Shown here in pieces: positions 7,431 through 15,338 of a stretch of 48,900 nucleotides of DNA. This stretch comes from an uncultured Muribaculaceae bacterium (lineage in GTDB: Bacteria; Bacteroidota; Bacteroidia; Bacteroidales; Muribaculaceae): the NCBI GenBank assembly GCA_910588245.1, contig CAJUQP010000025.1:1-48900 (forward strand), in the 5' to 3' direction. The notes below the pieces were generated by a model, which made no database searches, was not told the origin of the DNA, and saw nothing but the letters and a program-made list of their open reading frames with translations. The stretch's first letter is position 1. The number at the start of each line of letters is the position of its first letter. Both the position numbers and the translations under genes were made by a program.

Positions 7431-8558
7431 ATGATTGAGATCAAGACCATAGAGCCTACAAGGAAAAATCTGAAAATGTTCACGCAGTTTCAGATAGATC
7501 TCTATGAAGGCAACGACTGTTATGTGCCTCCTCTGATAAGCGACGATGTCGCCACACTTTCCCCCTCCAAGAACCCTGCTTTCGATTTCTGCGAGGCATG
7601 CTATTTCATGGCTTTCCGCGACGGAAAACCGGTGGGGCGTGTGGCCGGAATGATCAACCGCCAGGTGAACGAAAGTCATGGGAAACGGACGGCCCGTTTC
7701 GGATTCATCGACTTCGTCGACGACCGCGAAGTGTCGCGCGCGCTGATGGAAGCGGTGGAGACCTGGGCGCGCAACAAGGGTATGGACCGGCTTATCGGTC
7801 CGCTCGGATTCACCGACCTCGACCATGAGGGGATGCTCGTGGAGGGATTCGGCGAGCTCTCCACCATGGCAACCATCTACAATTATCCCTACTATCCGGA
7901 GCATCTCGAGAGCCTCGGATATAAGAAGGACTCCGACTGGGTGGAGTTCGTGATGGACGTGCCTGACTCCATTCCTGACAAATACAACCGTATAGCCGAT
8001 ATCGTAAAGAAGAAATTCGGACTGAGGGTGCTGAAATACAAGAGCCGCAAGCGCATAAAGGAGGAATACGGGCGTGCTCTTTTCCATCTTATCAACGATG
8101 CATACGATGGCCTTTATGAATATTCGCATCTCACGGAGCGTCAGATCGATTACTACATCGACATATATCTCGGACTTCTCAACCTCGACCTTGTCACTCT
8201 CGTGGTCGACAAGGAAGACAAACTCGTCGGTGTCGGTATCTCGATGCCCTCGATGAGCCGTGCGCTTCAGAAGAGCCACGGAAAGCTTCTCCCTATGGGA
8301 TGGTGGCATCTGCTCAAGGGGCTGAAGGGGAAGAACGACCGTGTGGATCTTTTGTTGGTGGCAGTGAAACCTGAATATCAGAACAAGGGGGTCAACGCTC
8401 TTCTTTTCCAGGATCTTATACCCTATTACCAGAAATACGGCTTCAAGTGGGCGGAGTCGAATCCGGAGATGGAGACCAACGCCAAGGTGCAGGGGCAATG
8501 GGAATATTTCACCAACCGGCAGCACCGCCGGCGCCGTTCCTATTATAAGAATATATGA
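7431..8558 (+). CDS. GNAT-like N-acetyltransferase fold protein
   Basis: The 375-residue protein resembles the large Bacteroidetes GNAT-related family that starts I-x-I-K-x-I-x-P. The N-terminal half carries YVPPLISD, a GxxVGRVAGMIN strand-turn and GFIDFVDD, followed by GPLGFTDLDHEGMLVEGF. The C-terminal part has LLLVAVKPEYQNKGVNALLF, an acetyl-CoA pyrophosphate-loop-like Q-x-x-G-x-x motif in the second GNAT repeat. The substrate is unknown. ATG 7431 is preferred over ATG 7395, because the 12 extra residues (Arg/Ser/Tyr-rich) look unlike the family start and overlap a GCGGC/GCCGC hairpin just after the previous stop. Spacing and orientation suggest co-transcription with its neighbours. Confidence 0.75.
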   Translation: MIEIKTIEPTRKNLKMFTQFQIDLYEGNDCYVPPLISDDVATLSPSKNPAFDFCEACYFMAFRDGKPVGRVAGMINRQVNESHGKRTARFGFIDFVDDREVSRALMEAVETWARNKGMDRLIGPLGFTDLDHEGMLVEGFGELSTMATIYNYPYYPEHLESLGYKKDSDWVEFVMDVPDSIPDKYNRIADIVKKKFGLRVLKYKSRKRIKEEYGRALFHLINDAYDGLYEYSHLTERQIDYYIDIYLGLLNLDLVTLVVDKEDKLVGVGISMPSMSRALQKSHGKLLPMGWWHLLKGLKGKNDRVDLLLVAVKPEYQNKGVNALLFQDLIPYYQKYGFKWAESNPEMETNAKVQGQWEYFTNRQHRRRRSYYKNI

Positions 8559-8635
8559 CCTTTGCGGCACGCAAAGCCGGCATGCCGGTGAAGATCCGTA
8601 AATAAACTCACGCAGAGTTTTTTGTGAAAGAATAT

Positions 8636-9436
8636 ATGGATATGGAAGAGAAGACCGGAGCGGAGAGGATCAACCCGTATGACGACAGGCGTGAGAAGGG
8701 GGAGCAAGTGGAGGAGATGTTCGACTCCATAGCCCCGGCGTATGATTTCATGAACACGGCCATGACCTTCGGCCTTCACAGATGGTGGCGCGACAAGGCT
8801 CTGACAGGAGCGCTGAAGATGCTTGAGCGTACGCGTCGCGGCATCATCGGCGGGATGGGACGCGGGCTGTCGGTGCTTGATGTGGCCACGGGTACCGGCG
8901 ATGTGGCTTTCCGTCTGCATTCGCTGTTGCCCGAGGCAAGAATCACCGGTATAGACCTGTCGGGGGGGATGCTCGATGTTGCACGCCGCAAGCTCGGGGC
9001 AATGCCGGCCGACGCGCGCGGACTGATATCGTTTGAGAAAGCCGACTGTCTTGAACTGCCTTTCGCTGACGGAGAGTTTGATCTTGTGACGGTGGCCTAC
9101 GGAGTGCGTAATTTCGAGAATCTGCAGCGCGGCCTGCAGGAGATGCGCAGGGTCATGCGCAAGGGAGGTGTGCTCTGCATAGTTGAACTTTCCTGTCCCA
9201 CCGGAGCGCTCACCGGACTGGGTTACCGACTTTATACGAAACATATCATCCCCAATGTAGGGCGTATGGTGAGCGGCGACAGCCGTGCCTATACCTATCT
9301 GCCGGAGAGCATAGCGGCGGCTCCTCAGCGCGATGCCCTGGCCTCGATCCTGCGTACGGCCGGTTTCGATGCCGCCGGCTGGCGCTCGCTGACATTCGGC
9401 ACTGTGACCATTTATCTGGCAACGTGCAACAATTAG
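8636..9436 (+). CDS. menG: Demethylmenaquinone methyltransferase
   Basis: This SAM-dependent methyltransferase makes menaquinone from demethylmenaquinone, the last step of menaquinone synthesis; it belongs to the UbiE/MenG family. Family blocks are EEMFDSIAPAYDFMN, a basic HRWWRDKAL segment, LDVATGTGDVAF (SAM motif I), GIDLSGGMLDVARRK and VAYGVRNFENLQRGLQEMRRV. The C terminus reads LTFGTVTIYLATCNN, as in the family. In-frame starts exist at GTG 8624, ATG 8636 and ATG 8642; 8636 is used. Menaquinone rather than ubiquinone is inferred from the Bacteroidales background. The TAG stop is part of a heptad repeat. Confidence 0.93.
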   Translation: MDMEEKTGAERINPYDDRREKGEQVEEMFDSIAPAYDFMNTAMTFGLHRWWRDKALTGALKMLERTRRGIIGGMGRGLSVLDVATGTGDVAFRLHSLLPEARITGIDLSGGMLDVARRKLGAMPADARGLISFEKADCLELPFADGEFDLVTVAYGVRNFENLQRGLQEMRRVMRKGGVLCIVELSCPTGALTGLGYRLYTKHIIPNVGRMVSGDSRAYTYLPESIAAAPQRDALASILRTAGFDAAGWRSLTFGTVTIYLATCNN

Positions 9437-9458
9437 TAATTGGTAATTAGTGATTGGG
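9430..9458 (+). repeat. Short heptad array at the menG stop codon
   Basis: Four 7-nt units CAATTAG, TAATTGG, TAATTAG, TGATTGG run from 9430. The menG stop TAG (9434-9436) ends the first unit. Stops follow at 9437, 9444, 9448 and 9451, so all three plus-strand frames are closed within 20 nt. Confidence 0.75.
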
Positions 9459-9473
9459 TCTGAGAGTATTATT

Positions 9474-9495
9474 GTCGGGCAGGCCGGACTTTTTT
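9474..9495 (+). terminator. Probable terminator of the yqeY-menG unit
   Basis: GTCGGGC (9474-9480) pairs with GCCGGAC (9483-9489) apart from one internal G-G mismatch. Six T follow (9490-9495). It lies between the convergent menG and GH43 genes. Confidence 0.45.
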
Positions 9496-9524
9496 CAATT
9501 TCCCAAATTTCTCTTTTTTGAATT

Positions 9525-10568
9525 TCAATTTTCGGGGCGGTCTTCGATGACGGGCCAGTCGTTTTCCCAACGGATCGGACGAAGGTAGAGTTTGCTCGCG
9601 CCGCGGAGTGTCTTGTCGTAGGCATGAGCGCCGAAAATCCACTTTCCGTCGAAATCGTAGACGCAGCAGTGTCCCACGCCGCTATACCGGTCGTTGCCGG
9701 TGGCGAGGAGAGAGCCTCCTCCGAGCGCCATATCCTTACCCTCCTTGTCGAGATACGGACCCTGAACGTCGCGGCTTCGGCCCACAACAGTCTTGTAGTC
9801 GCTGTCCTTGCCACGGCAGCAGTAGTCGTGACTTGCGAACAGATAATACCATCCATCGCGGAAGATGATGAAAGGGGCTTCGATGGCGTTGTCGTTGGCC
9901 TCGCCGCCTCCGTGTTCCACAGTATCGGCTGTCTTCCTGCGAGCTATGGTGACCGGTTCACCTACAGTGGTCTTCATGTCCTTTTCCAGACGCACGAGCT
10001 GTATGCCATCCCAGAAAGAGCCGAAGGTCAACCAGGGATTACCCTCACTGTCGATGATCACATTAGGGTCGATGGCGTTCCAGTCGGTCACTCCCGGCAC
10101 AGAACGCACAACCATACCGAGATCTTCCCAACGGTAGTCGGGCGAAGTTGGGTCGAGAGTCCTGTTGACCGCCACCCCGATTGCCGAGATGTTCTTGCCA
10201 AAGGTCGAGCAGCTGTAATACAGATACCATCTGTCGCCCATCTTTATTATATCGGGTGCCCAGGTGTGTCCCTTATATGCGGGGACGATCTTCTGCGCCC
10301 ATTCCGGGATAGGGTCGAGCGGGGATTTCTCCGGACGCCATGTTTTCATGTCGGCCGATGATATGAGGCCGATACCGAAACCTGTGGAGAAGATATAATA
10401 TCGACCGTTGTCGAAGGCCATGACCGGATCGTGCATATCGGGATATTCTGCATTGAAGCGGTGACGGTGGGCCGGCACGCTGTCGTTGGCAGTGGTTTCG
10501 AAAGCTGTAGAGATGGCCGGGAAGGTCATCAGGGCTATCATGGAGAGGGTGCGGATGAGTCTTTTCAT
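9525..10568 (-). CDS. GH43 family glycoside hydrolase, predicted endo-arabinanase type
   Basis: The 347-residue exported enzyme is a five-bladed beta-propeller GH43 hydrolase. The expected catalytic triad is visible: Asp47 in MHDPVMAF (general base), Asp167 in AIDPNVII (pKa modulator) and Glu230 in IEAPFII (general acid). The HTWAPDI block and GSFWDGIQL match arabinan-active GH43 members, so arabinan 1,5-alpha-L-arabinosidase is the best guess. A signal peptide covers residues 1-22; no lipobox cysteine is seen, so it is probably periplasmic. The start at 10568 is chosen over ATG 10592, because the latter overlaps the -7 element. It is divergent from the HTCS gene and belongs to the same utilization locus. 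Confidence 0.85.
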   Translation of the reverse strand: MKRLIRTLSMIALMTFPAISTAFETTANDSVPAHRHRFNAEYPDMHDPVMAFDNGRYYIFSTGFGIGLISSADMKTWRPEKSPLDPIPEWAQKIVPAYKGHTWAPDIIKMGDRWYLYYSCSTFGKNISAIGVAVNRTLDPTSPDYRWEDLGMVVRSVPGVTDWNAIDPNVIIDSEGNPWLTFGSFWDGIQLVRLEKDMKTTVGEPVTIARRKTADTVEHGGGEANDNAIEAPFIIFRDGWYYLFASHDYCCRGKDSDYKTVVGRSRDVQGPYLDKEGKDMALGGGSLLATGNDRYSGVGHCCVYDFDGKWIFGAHAYDKTLRGASKLYLRPIRWENDWPVIEDRPEN

Positions 10569-10824
10569 ATGTCGGGATGTTGGTTGTCGCAAAGTTACAT
10601 AATCCTGCTGTGACTGATGGCGTCCGAAGAGTTCATAATACGGACGAAATCGGCTATATGGAGAAAAAACAGTGGATTTTTGAATATTTTGGGTGCACAG
10701 ATGATGCGAAAGGCGAAAAGGATTGTGCTATGTCATGGAATTTATGTTACTTTGCATGAGCATTCCTAAACATCAGAGAGCCGCCCTCCGGCGGCATTAC
10801 CTATCTTAAAAGAACTGCCTTGAA
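10569..10824. promoter_or_regulatory. Divergent control region between GH43 and the HTCS regulator
   Basis: For the minus strand, TAACTTTG at 10597-10590 matches TAnnTTTG and would give the GH43 mRNA a leader of about 15 nt. No TTTG occurs at the -33 distance, which suggests activator dependence. For the plus strand, only the imperfect TTACTTTG (10747-10754) is visible. A 6-bp GC stem (GCCGCC 10780-10785 with GGCGGC 10790-10795) lies in the HTCS leader. No additional gene is seen. Confidence 0.45.
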
Positions 10825-13800
10825 ATGAGACCTCAAAGACTCATAGCCTGCCTGATAATGATTGTGACGCTTGCCGCCTCCGGAGCGGTGAGGCCACCTA
10901 CGTCGGTCGATTACTCGATCACGGGGCTGACCATGCGCGAAGGTTTGTCGCATAATTTCGTGGAGGATCTTTTTCTTGACTCACGCGGATTCATATGGAT
11001 CGCCACGTCGGGTTCTCTGGCACGCTACGATGGTTATGAGTTTGTGAATTTCACGCCCAACACTGCGGGACGCAGTATAAAAAGTGTGTTTGTCAGGAAA
11101 GTCGCCGAAGACCGTTTCGGAAGGTTGTGGGTAGCGAGCGACGGAGGTCTCGATGTAATAGATCTTGAGAACCTTGAGGTGATCGCGCCCGCAGACCGCA
11201 CGGGACAATACGGACGGCTTGAGAAGATTCCTTCCGGCTACGTGTCGGTCTCTGCGGACGGGACGCTCTGGCTCCGCAACCAGAATGAGATCGTGGCTGT
11301 GGAGTTTGACGTGGAGGGTTGCGTGGCCCGGATCTCGCGTATGCCCCATAATTCGAAATCCGTCTTCATCAACGGAGCAGTCAAGGCCGTCGACGGGGAG
11401 ACGGGGGCGGTATGGGGAAGCATAGGTGGTTCGATATGCCGGATCTATCGCGACAAAGGGCATCTGCGTGCCGTGCCGGTGTCGACGGATCTGTCGCTCG
11501 ACAGCGATGTGCATGTGTCGGATTTCATCGCCATAGATGACTGTGTGTGGATATCGACCGATGTAGGTCTTTTCCGCTACGACCGCCGTGGAGACTACGT
11601 GAGGGCCTATCATTCCGTGCCGGGGCTGGAGGGGACATTGTCGCAAAATTTCATCACCGGACTCATAGAAAGCCCCACAGGCGACCTGATAGCCTCATCT
11701 CTCAACGGCATGAATCTCTACGATCCACACAGCGACAGCTTTCATCCCTTCACGCTCAATGATATAAGCCGGGTGCCCCACGGGCTGAACAGTAATTTCG
11801 TGAACTGTATGCTCAAGGTCGGCAACACCCTGTGGGTGGGCACAGAAGGTTGCGGCGTAGGGATAATCCATCCGAAACGTATCTTCGCCACGACCTTACG
11901 CCATGATCCGGCCGATGTGACATCGATATCTCCCAATCCTGTCAATGCCATCTACGAGGATAGCGAGGGGACGCTTTGGGTGGGCACGGTTGAGGGAGGC
12001 CTCAACCGTGCGGCGGCTGACAGAAGCATGGGTTTCGAACATTTCCGCACTCCTGTCATCTCGCATAACTCAGTGAGCGCCATCACCGCCGACCGAAGCG
12101 GTCATCTCTGGGTCGGGACCTGGGGAGGAGGCCTCAATATAGTTGACAGGGCTAATCCGGGAGCGCCCGCTAAAGTGATACGCATAACTGATGATGGCGC
12201 ACACAAGTTCGATTATGTGGGGACTCTTGTTTATGATCCATATAACAATGCCGTGTGGATAGGGGCAAACATGGGAATATACATGTATGACATAGCCAGC
12301 GGAGAGGTCAGGGTGCCTTTCTCCGGTGCTGCCGATGCCCGTGGCAGTGTGTGTGCGGTGATTTCCGGAGAGGGGAAACTATGGATGGGAGGTCTCGATG
12401 GCCTTTACGCCATCGACCTGCGTCGCCACAATGGCACGCAGTTCAAGGCGGAGCGCTTCCAGTATAAGCTCGACAAGCCAGAGTCGCAGTCTACGGAGAA
12501 GGTCACCACGCTTGCCATCACTCACGACGGGACGCTCTGGGTCGGGACAAACGGAAACGGAGTATACCGGCATTTTATGAGGGGGGGCATAAATTGTTTT
12601 AAAAATATAAGCACAGCCGACGGACTGCCCAACGACGTGGCCCACGGCATTGCCGAAGATCCGCACGGGAATGTGTGGGTGTCGACCTATCATGGCCTGG
12701 CGTGTATGCGCAAGGACGGGGAGATTGTCAACTATGGCTGTGACAACGGTCTTGATACTGAGCAGTTTTATTGGAACGCCTCTCTGCGTCTAGCCAACGG
12801 AGATCTTCTGTTCGGGAGCATCGACGGGTTGCTCGTGGTGAAAGGCATAGCCCCCGACGGGGGCGTTGGCGGGGGGAACACGGTGCTGACCTATCTGACT
12901 TCAGAGAGCGGGAAGCATTATAATCCCACCGACGACCAGCGACGCATTCCGGAGGATGAGAAATCGTTTGAGGTGGCGTTTTCCTCGCTCGACTTCATCG
13001 GAGGAGGACAAGGCCGGTTCTACTACCGCATGGTGGGTTTCGACGACAACTGGCGGGAACTTCCCGCAGGACGCAACAGTGTGACTTACACGAACCTCTC
13101 ACCCGGCGACTATTCGCTTGAGGTGAAATATGTAGATGGCGGACAGTCGCTTAACAGCGCTCCGGTGGCATCGTTCGGAATCGAGATAGTGCCGAATTTC
13201 TATAAGCGATGGTGGTTTCTGCTACTTGTGGGGGTGGCTGTCCTGGCATTGGTGTGGGGGATATACCGCTGGCGTGTGGGCGACCTCACGAGGCAGCGCA
13301 ACCAGCTGCGCCATGCCGTGGACGACGGCGTGAAGGAGATAAGGGAGCAGAAAAACCTAATAGAGGAACATGCCCGTGAGTTATGGCGGCAGAATGAGGA
13401 GCTCAAGCACCGCAACATTCAGATAAGCGAACAGAAGTCGCAGCTCGCCGAGATGAACCGCAGAGTGCAAAAAATGACCGTTGACCGCATATCGTTCTTC
13501 ACCAACATAACCCATGAGTTCCGCACTCCCATCACACTGATAATAGGCCCCATAGAGAGAGCGTTGAAGCTTAGCACCAATCCCAAGGTGATAGAGCAGC
13601 TCAACTTCGTGGAGCGCAATTCGAAATATCTCCTATCCCTTATCAACCAGCTTATGGATTTCCGTAAAGTGGAGGCCGGAAAGATAGAGATATTGCCCAC
13701 ACGTTCTGATTTCGTGCGGTTTGTCGACGAACTGATACCACCTTTCCGCGCGTATGCGGAAGACCGCGACATAGAGATCCGCACTGTGTATCATCTTTCC

Positions 13801-15039
13801 AGCCGCGAATTCTCCTACGACCAGGAAGCGATCCGCAAAGTGCTCACCAACCTTATAGGTAATGCCATAAAATTCACTCCCGACCACGGGTGCGTGACGC
13901 TCTATGCCGCGCTGTTCCGCTCGTCGAGGTGCACATATCCTAACACACTATATCTGAGCGTCAGCGACACCGGCAACGGTATTCCCGAGGAGGATATCGA
14001 CAAGGTGTTCGACCGTTTCTATCAGGGCAAGAGCCAGATAAAGTATCCTCTGATAGGGGCGTCAGACAGCGGCATAGGGCTTTATCTGTGCCGTAAGGTA
14101 ATGGAAGTGTATGGGGGGAGCATAACCGTGCGCAACAACCGGGGAGCGGGCTGCACGTTCCGCGTGCTTGTGGGCGTCCCCGATGAGGATATGCCGCAGG
14201 CTCCATGCGGCGAGCCGGGGGCTCTCTCGGCGTCGCCCGAGGTGGAGGCTCCACGTCTACCCGACGGCACCAGGCTCACGGTGCTTGTGGTGGAGGACAA
14301 CAGCGACATGAGGGCCTTCGTACGTTCTATCCTCTCCGACTATTACGATGTGGTGGAGGCCGGCGGGGGTGAGGAGGCCATGAGGATATTGCTCTCGCGT
14401 CCCATCGACTTCATCATCTCCGACCTCATGATGCCCGGGATGGACGGCATAGAGCTCTCGCGTCAGGTAAAGGAGAACTTCGCCATCTCCCATATCCCGT
14501 TTCTCATGCTGACAGCCAAGACCGCCAACGAGGCGCGCTTGGAGAGCTATCGCTCGGGTGTGGACGAATATCTTCAGAAACCTTTCGACGAGGAGATACT
14601 GCTTGTGAGGATAAAGAACATACTTGACAACAAGCGCCGCTACCAGCGGATGTTTTCCGCGGAAATGAAGACAGACGCTCTCAACATGCAGGAGGAGAGC
14701 GGCGACAAGAAATTTGTCGACAAGGTGCTTGAGGTGATGCGCGACAACTACAAGAACTCCTATTTTGAAGTGGGTGATTTCGCGGAGGCGCTCGGAGTGA
14801 GCCGGAGCCTTCTCAACAAGAAACTGTCGAGCCTGCTCGGAGAGACTCCCAATCAGTTCATACGCACATACCGTCTGAAAGTGGCTCACGAGCTATTGGT
14901 GAAGAACCGCACGAGCCGCCTCATGAACATATCGGAGATAGCTTTTGAGGTTGGATTCAACGACAGCAAGTATTTCACGCGTTGCTTCACCAAGCAGTAT
15001 GGAGTGAGTCCCAGCTCCATTCTCCGCGAAGACATCTGA
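10825..15039 (+). CDS. Hybrid two-component system regulator (HTCS) of the arabinan locus
   Basis: This 1404-residue protein fuses sensor kinase and response regulator. In order: a signal peptide (1-20); a periplasmic two-propeller sensor of repeated regulator-propeller units with W-I/V-G/A-T motifs such as GTLWVGT and GHLWVGT (about 30-690); a Y_Y_Y immunoglobulin-like domain (about 710-785); one TM helix (about 796-815); a coiled coil; a HisKA domain with NITHEFRTPI, phospho-acceptor His897; and a HATPase with N, G1 and G2 boxes. A receiver follows with acidic pocket Glu1157-Asp1158 and phospho-acceptor Asp1200 in ISDLMMPGMDG, then a C-terminal AraC-type HTH (about 1300-1400). HTCS proteins bind an oligosaccharide in the periplasm and activate the adjacent susCD operon. 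Position and the GH43 neighbours point to arabino-oligosaccharide as ligand. Confidence 0.95.
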   Translation: MRPQRLIACLIMIVTLAASGAVRPPTSVDYSITGLTMREGLSHNFVEDLFLDSRGFIWIATSGSLARYDGYEFVNFTPNTAGRSIKSVFVRKVAEDRFGRLWVASDGGLDVIDLENLEVIAPADRTGQYGRLEKIPSGYVSVSADGTLWLRNQNEIVAVEFDVEGCVARISRMPHNSKSVFINGAVKAVDGETGAVWGSIGGSICRIYRDKGHLRAVPVSTDLSLDSDVHVSDFIAIDDCVWISTDVGLFRYDRRGDYVRAYHSVPGLEGTLSQNFITGLIESPTGDLIASSLNGMNLYDPHSDSFHPFTLNDISRVPHGLNSNFVNCMLKVGNTLWVGTEGCGVGIIHPKRIFATTLRHDPADVTSISPNPVNAIYEDSEGTLWVGTVEGGLNRAAADRSMGFEHFRTPVISHNSVSAITADRSGHLWVGTWGGGLNIVDRANPGAPAKVIRITDDGAHKFDYVGTLVYDPYNNAVWIGANMGIYMYDIASGEVRVPFSGAADARGSVCAVISGEGKLWMGGLDGLYAIDLRRHNGTQFKAERFQYKLDKPESQSTEKVTTLAITHDGTLWVGTNGNGVYRHFMRGGINCFKNISTADGLPNDVAHGIAEDPHGNVWVSTYHGLACMRKDGEIVNYGCDNGLDTEQFYWNASLRLANGDLLFGSIDGLLVVKGIAPDGGVGGGNTVLTYLTSESGKHYNPTDDQRRIPEDEKSFEVAFSSLDFIGGGQGRFYYRMVGFDDNWRELPAGRNSVTYTNLSPGDYSLEVKYVDGGQSLNSAPVASFGIEIVPNFYKRWWFLLLVGVAVLALVWGIYRWRVGDLTRQRNQLRHAVDDGVKEIREQKNLIEEHARELWRQNEELKHRNIQISEQKSQLAEMNRRVQKMTVDRISFFTNITHEFRTPITLIIGPIERALKLSTNPKVIEQLNFVERNSKYLLSLINQLMDFRKVEAGKIEILPTRSDFVRFVDELIPPFRAYAEDRDIEIRTVYHLSSREFSYDQEAIRKVLTNLIGNAIKFTPDHGCVTLYAALFRSSRCTYPNTLYLSVSDTGNGIPEEDIDKVFDRFYQGKSQIKYPLIGASDSGIGLYLCRKVMEVYGGSITVRNNRGAGCTFRVLVGVPDEDMPQAPCGEPGALSASPEVEAPRLPDGTRLTVLVVEDNSDMRAFVRSILSDYYDVVEAGGGEEAMRILLSRPIDFIISDLMMPGMDGIELSRQVKENFAISHIPFLMLTAKTANEARLESYRSGVDEYLQKPFDEEILLVRIKNILDNKRRYQRMFSAEMKTDALNMQEESGDKKFVDKVLEVMRDNYKNSYFEVGDFAEALGVSRSLLNKKLSSLLGETPNQFIRTYRLKVAHELLVKNRTSRLMNISEIAFEVGFNDSKYFTRCFTKQYGVSPSSILREDI

Positions 15040-15163
15040 CGGCTCCGAGGCATTCATGAAGTGTCCCGGAAGGTGGATGAATATGATAAAACGGGATATG
15101 AAACAGTGTTTTTCCCGGAAATCGATACAATTATTTCAGAAACGTTAACCTTTATATGATTTA

Positions 15164-15196
15164 TCCACTACTCATGCATAAATGTCCACCGCTATG
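15164..15196 (+). promoter_or_regulatory. Candidate HTCS operator: TCCAC direct repeats
   Basis: TCCACTACTCATG (15164-15176) and TCCACCGCTATG (15185-15196) are imperfect direct repeats. They start 21 bp apart, about two helical turns. The second copy covers the place where a -33 element would be for the -7 at 15211. AraC-family DNA-binding domains usually bind such repeats at this position. The assignment to the HTCS at 10825 is inference. Confidence 0.4.
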
Positions 15197-15210
15197 AGTG
15201 AACGAAAAAT

Positions 15211-15218
15211 TAATTTTG
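15211..15218 (+). promoter_or_regulatory. -7 element of the susCD operon
   Basis: TAATTTTG matches TAnnTTTG. No TTTG is present 19-21 nt upstream, as expected for an activator-dependent promoter. The predicted leader to the first gene at 15339 is about 110 nt. Confidence 0.5.
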
Positions 15219-15255
15219 CACCGGTATAACCATCCGTGTATACTGCCTGCGTATG

Positions 15256-15281
15256 ATGTCGGCCGGAAGTACGGCCGACAT
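15256..15281 (+). promoter_or_regulatory. Leader hairpin of the susCD operon
   Basis: ATGTCGGCCG (15256-15265) pairs perfectly with CGGCCGACAT (15272-15281) round a GAAGTA loop. It lies downstream of the putative start site and 57 nt before the first gene. No U run follows, so it is a leader structure rather than a plain terminator. Confidence 0.6.
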
Positions 15282-15338
15282 TTCGTGACTGACCTTTAAG
15301 AAAATAATAATACCTCATAAAAACTAACCTGTATCAAT

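Noticed and set aside
7416..8570. 384-residue open frame on the minus strand antisense to the GNAT-like gene
   Set aside because: Composition is His/Val/Arg-rich with no motif, and the plus strand has clear family motifs; this is a mirror of GC-rich codons.
8543..9856. 437-residue minus-strand frame across menG and the end of the GH43 gene
   Set aside because: It overlaps two well-supported genes and shows no family motif.
9624..10361. 245-residue plus-strand frame inside the GH43 gene
   Set aside because: The minus-strand GH43 has a full catalytic triad; the plus-strand frame is a shadow.
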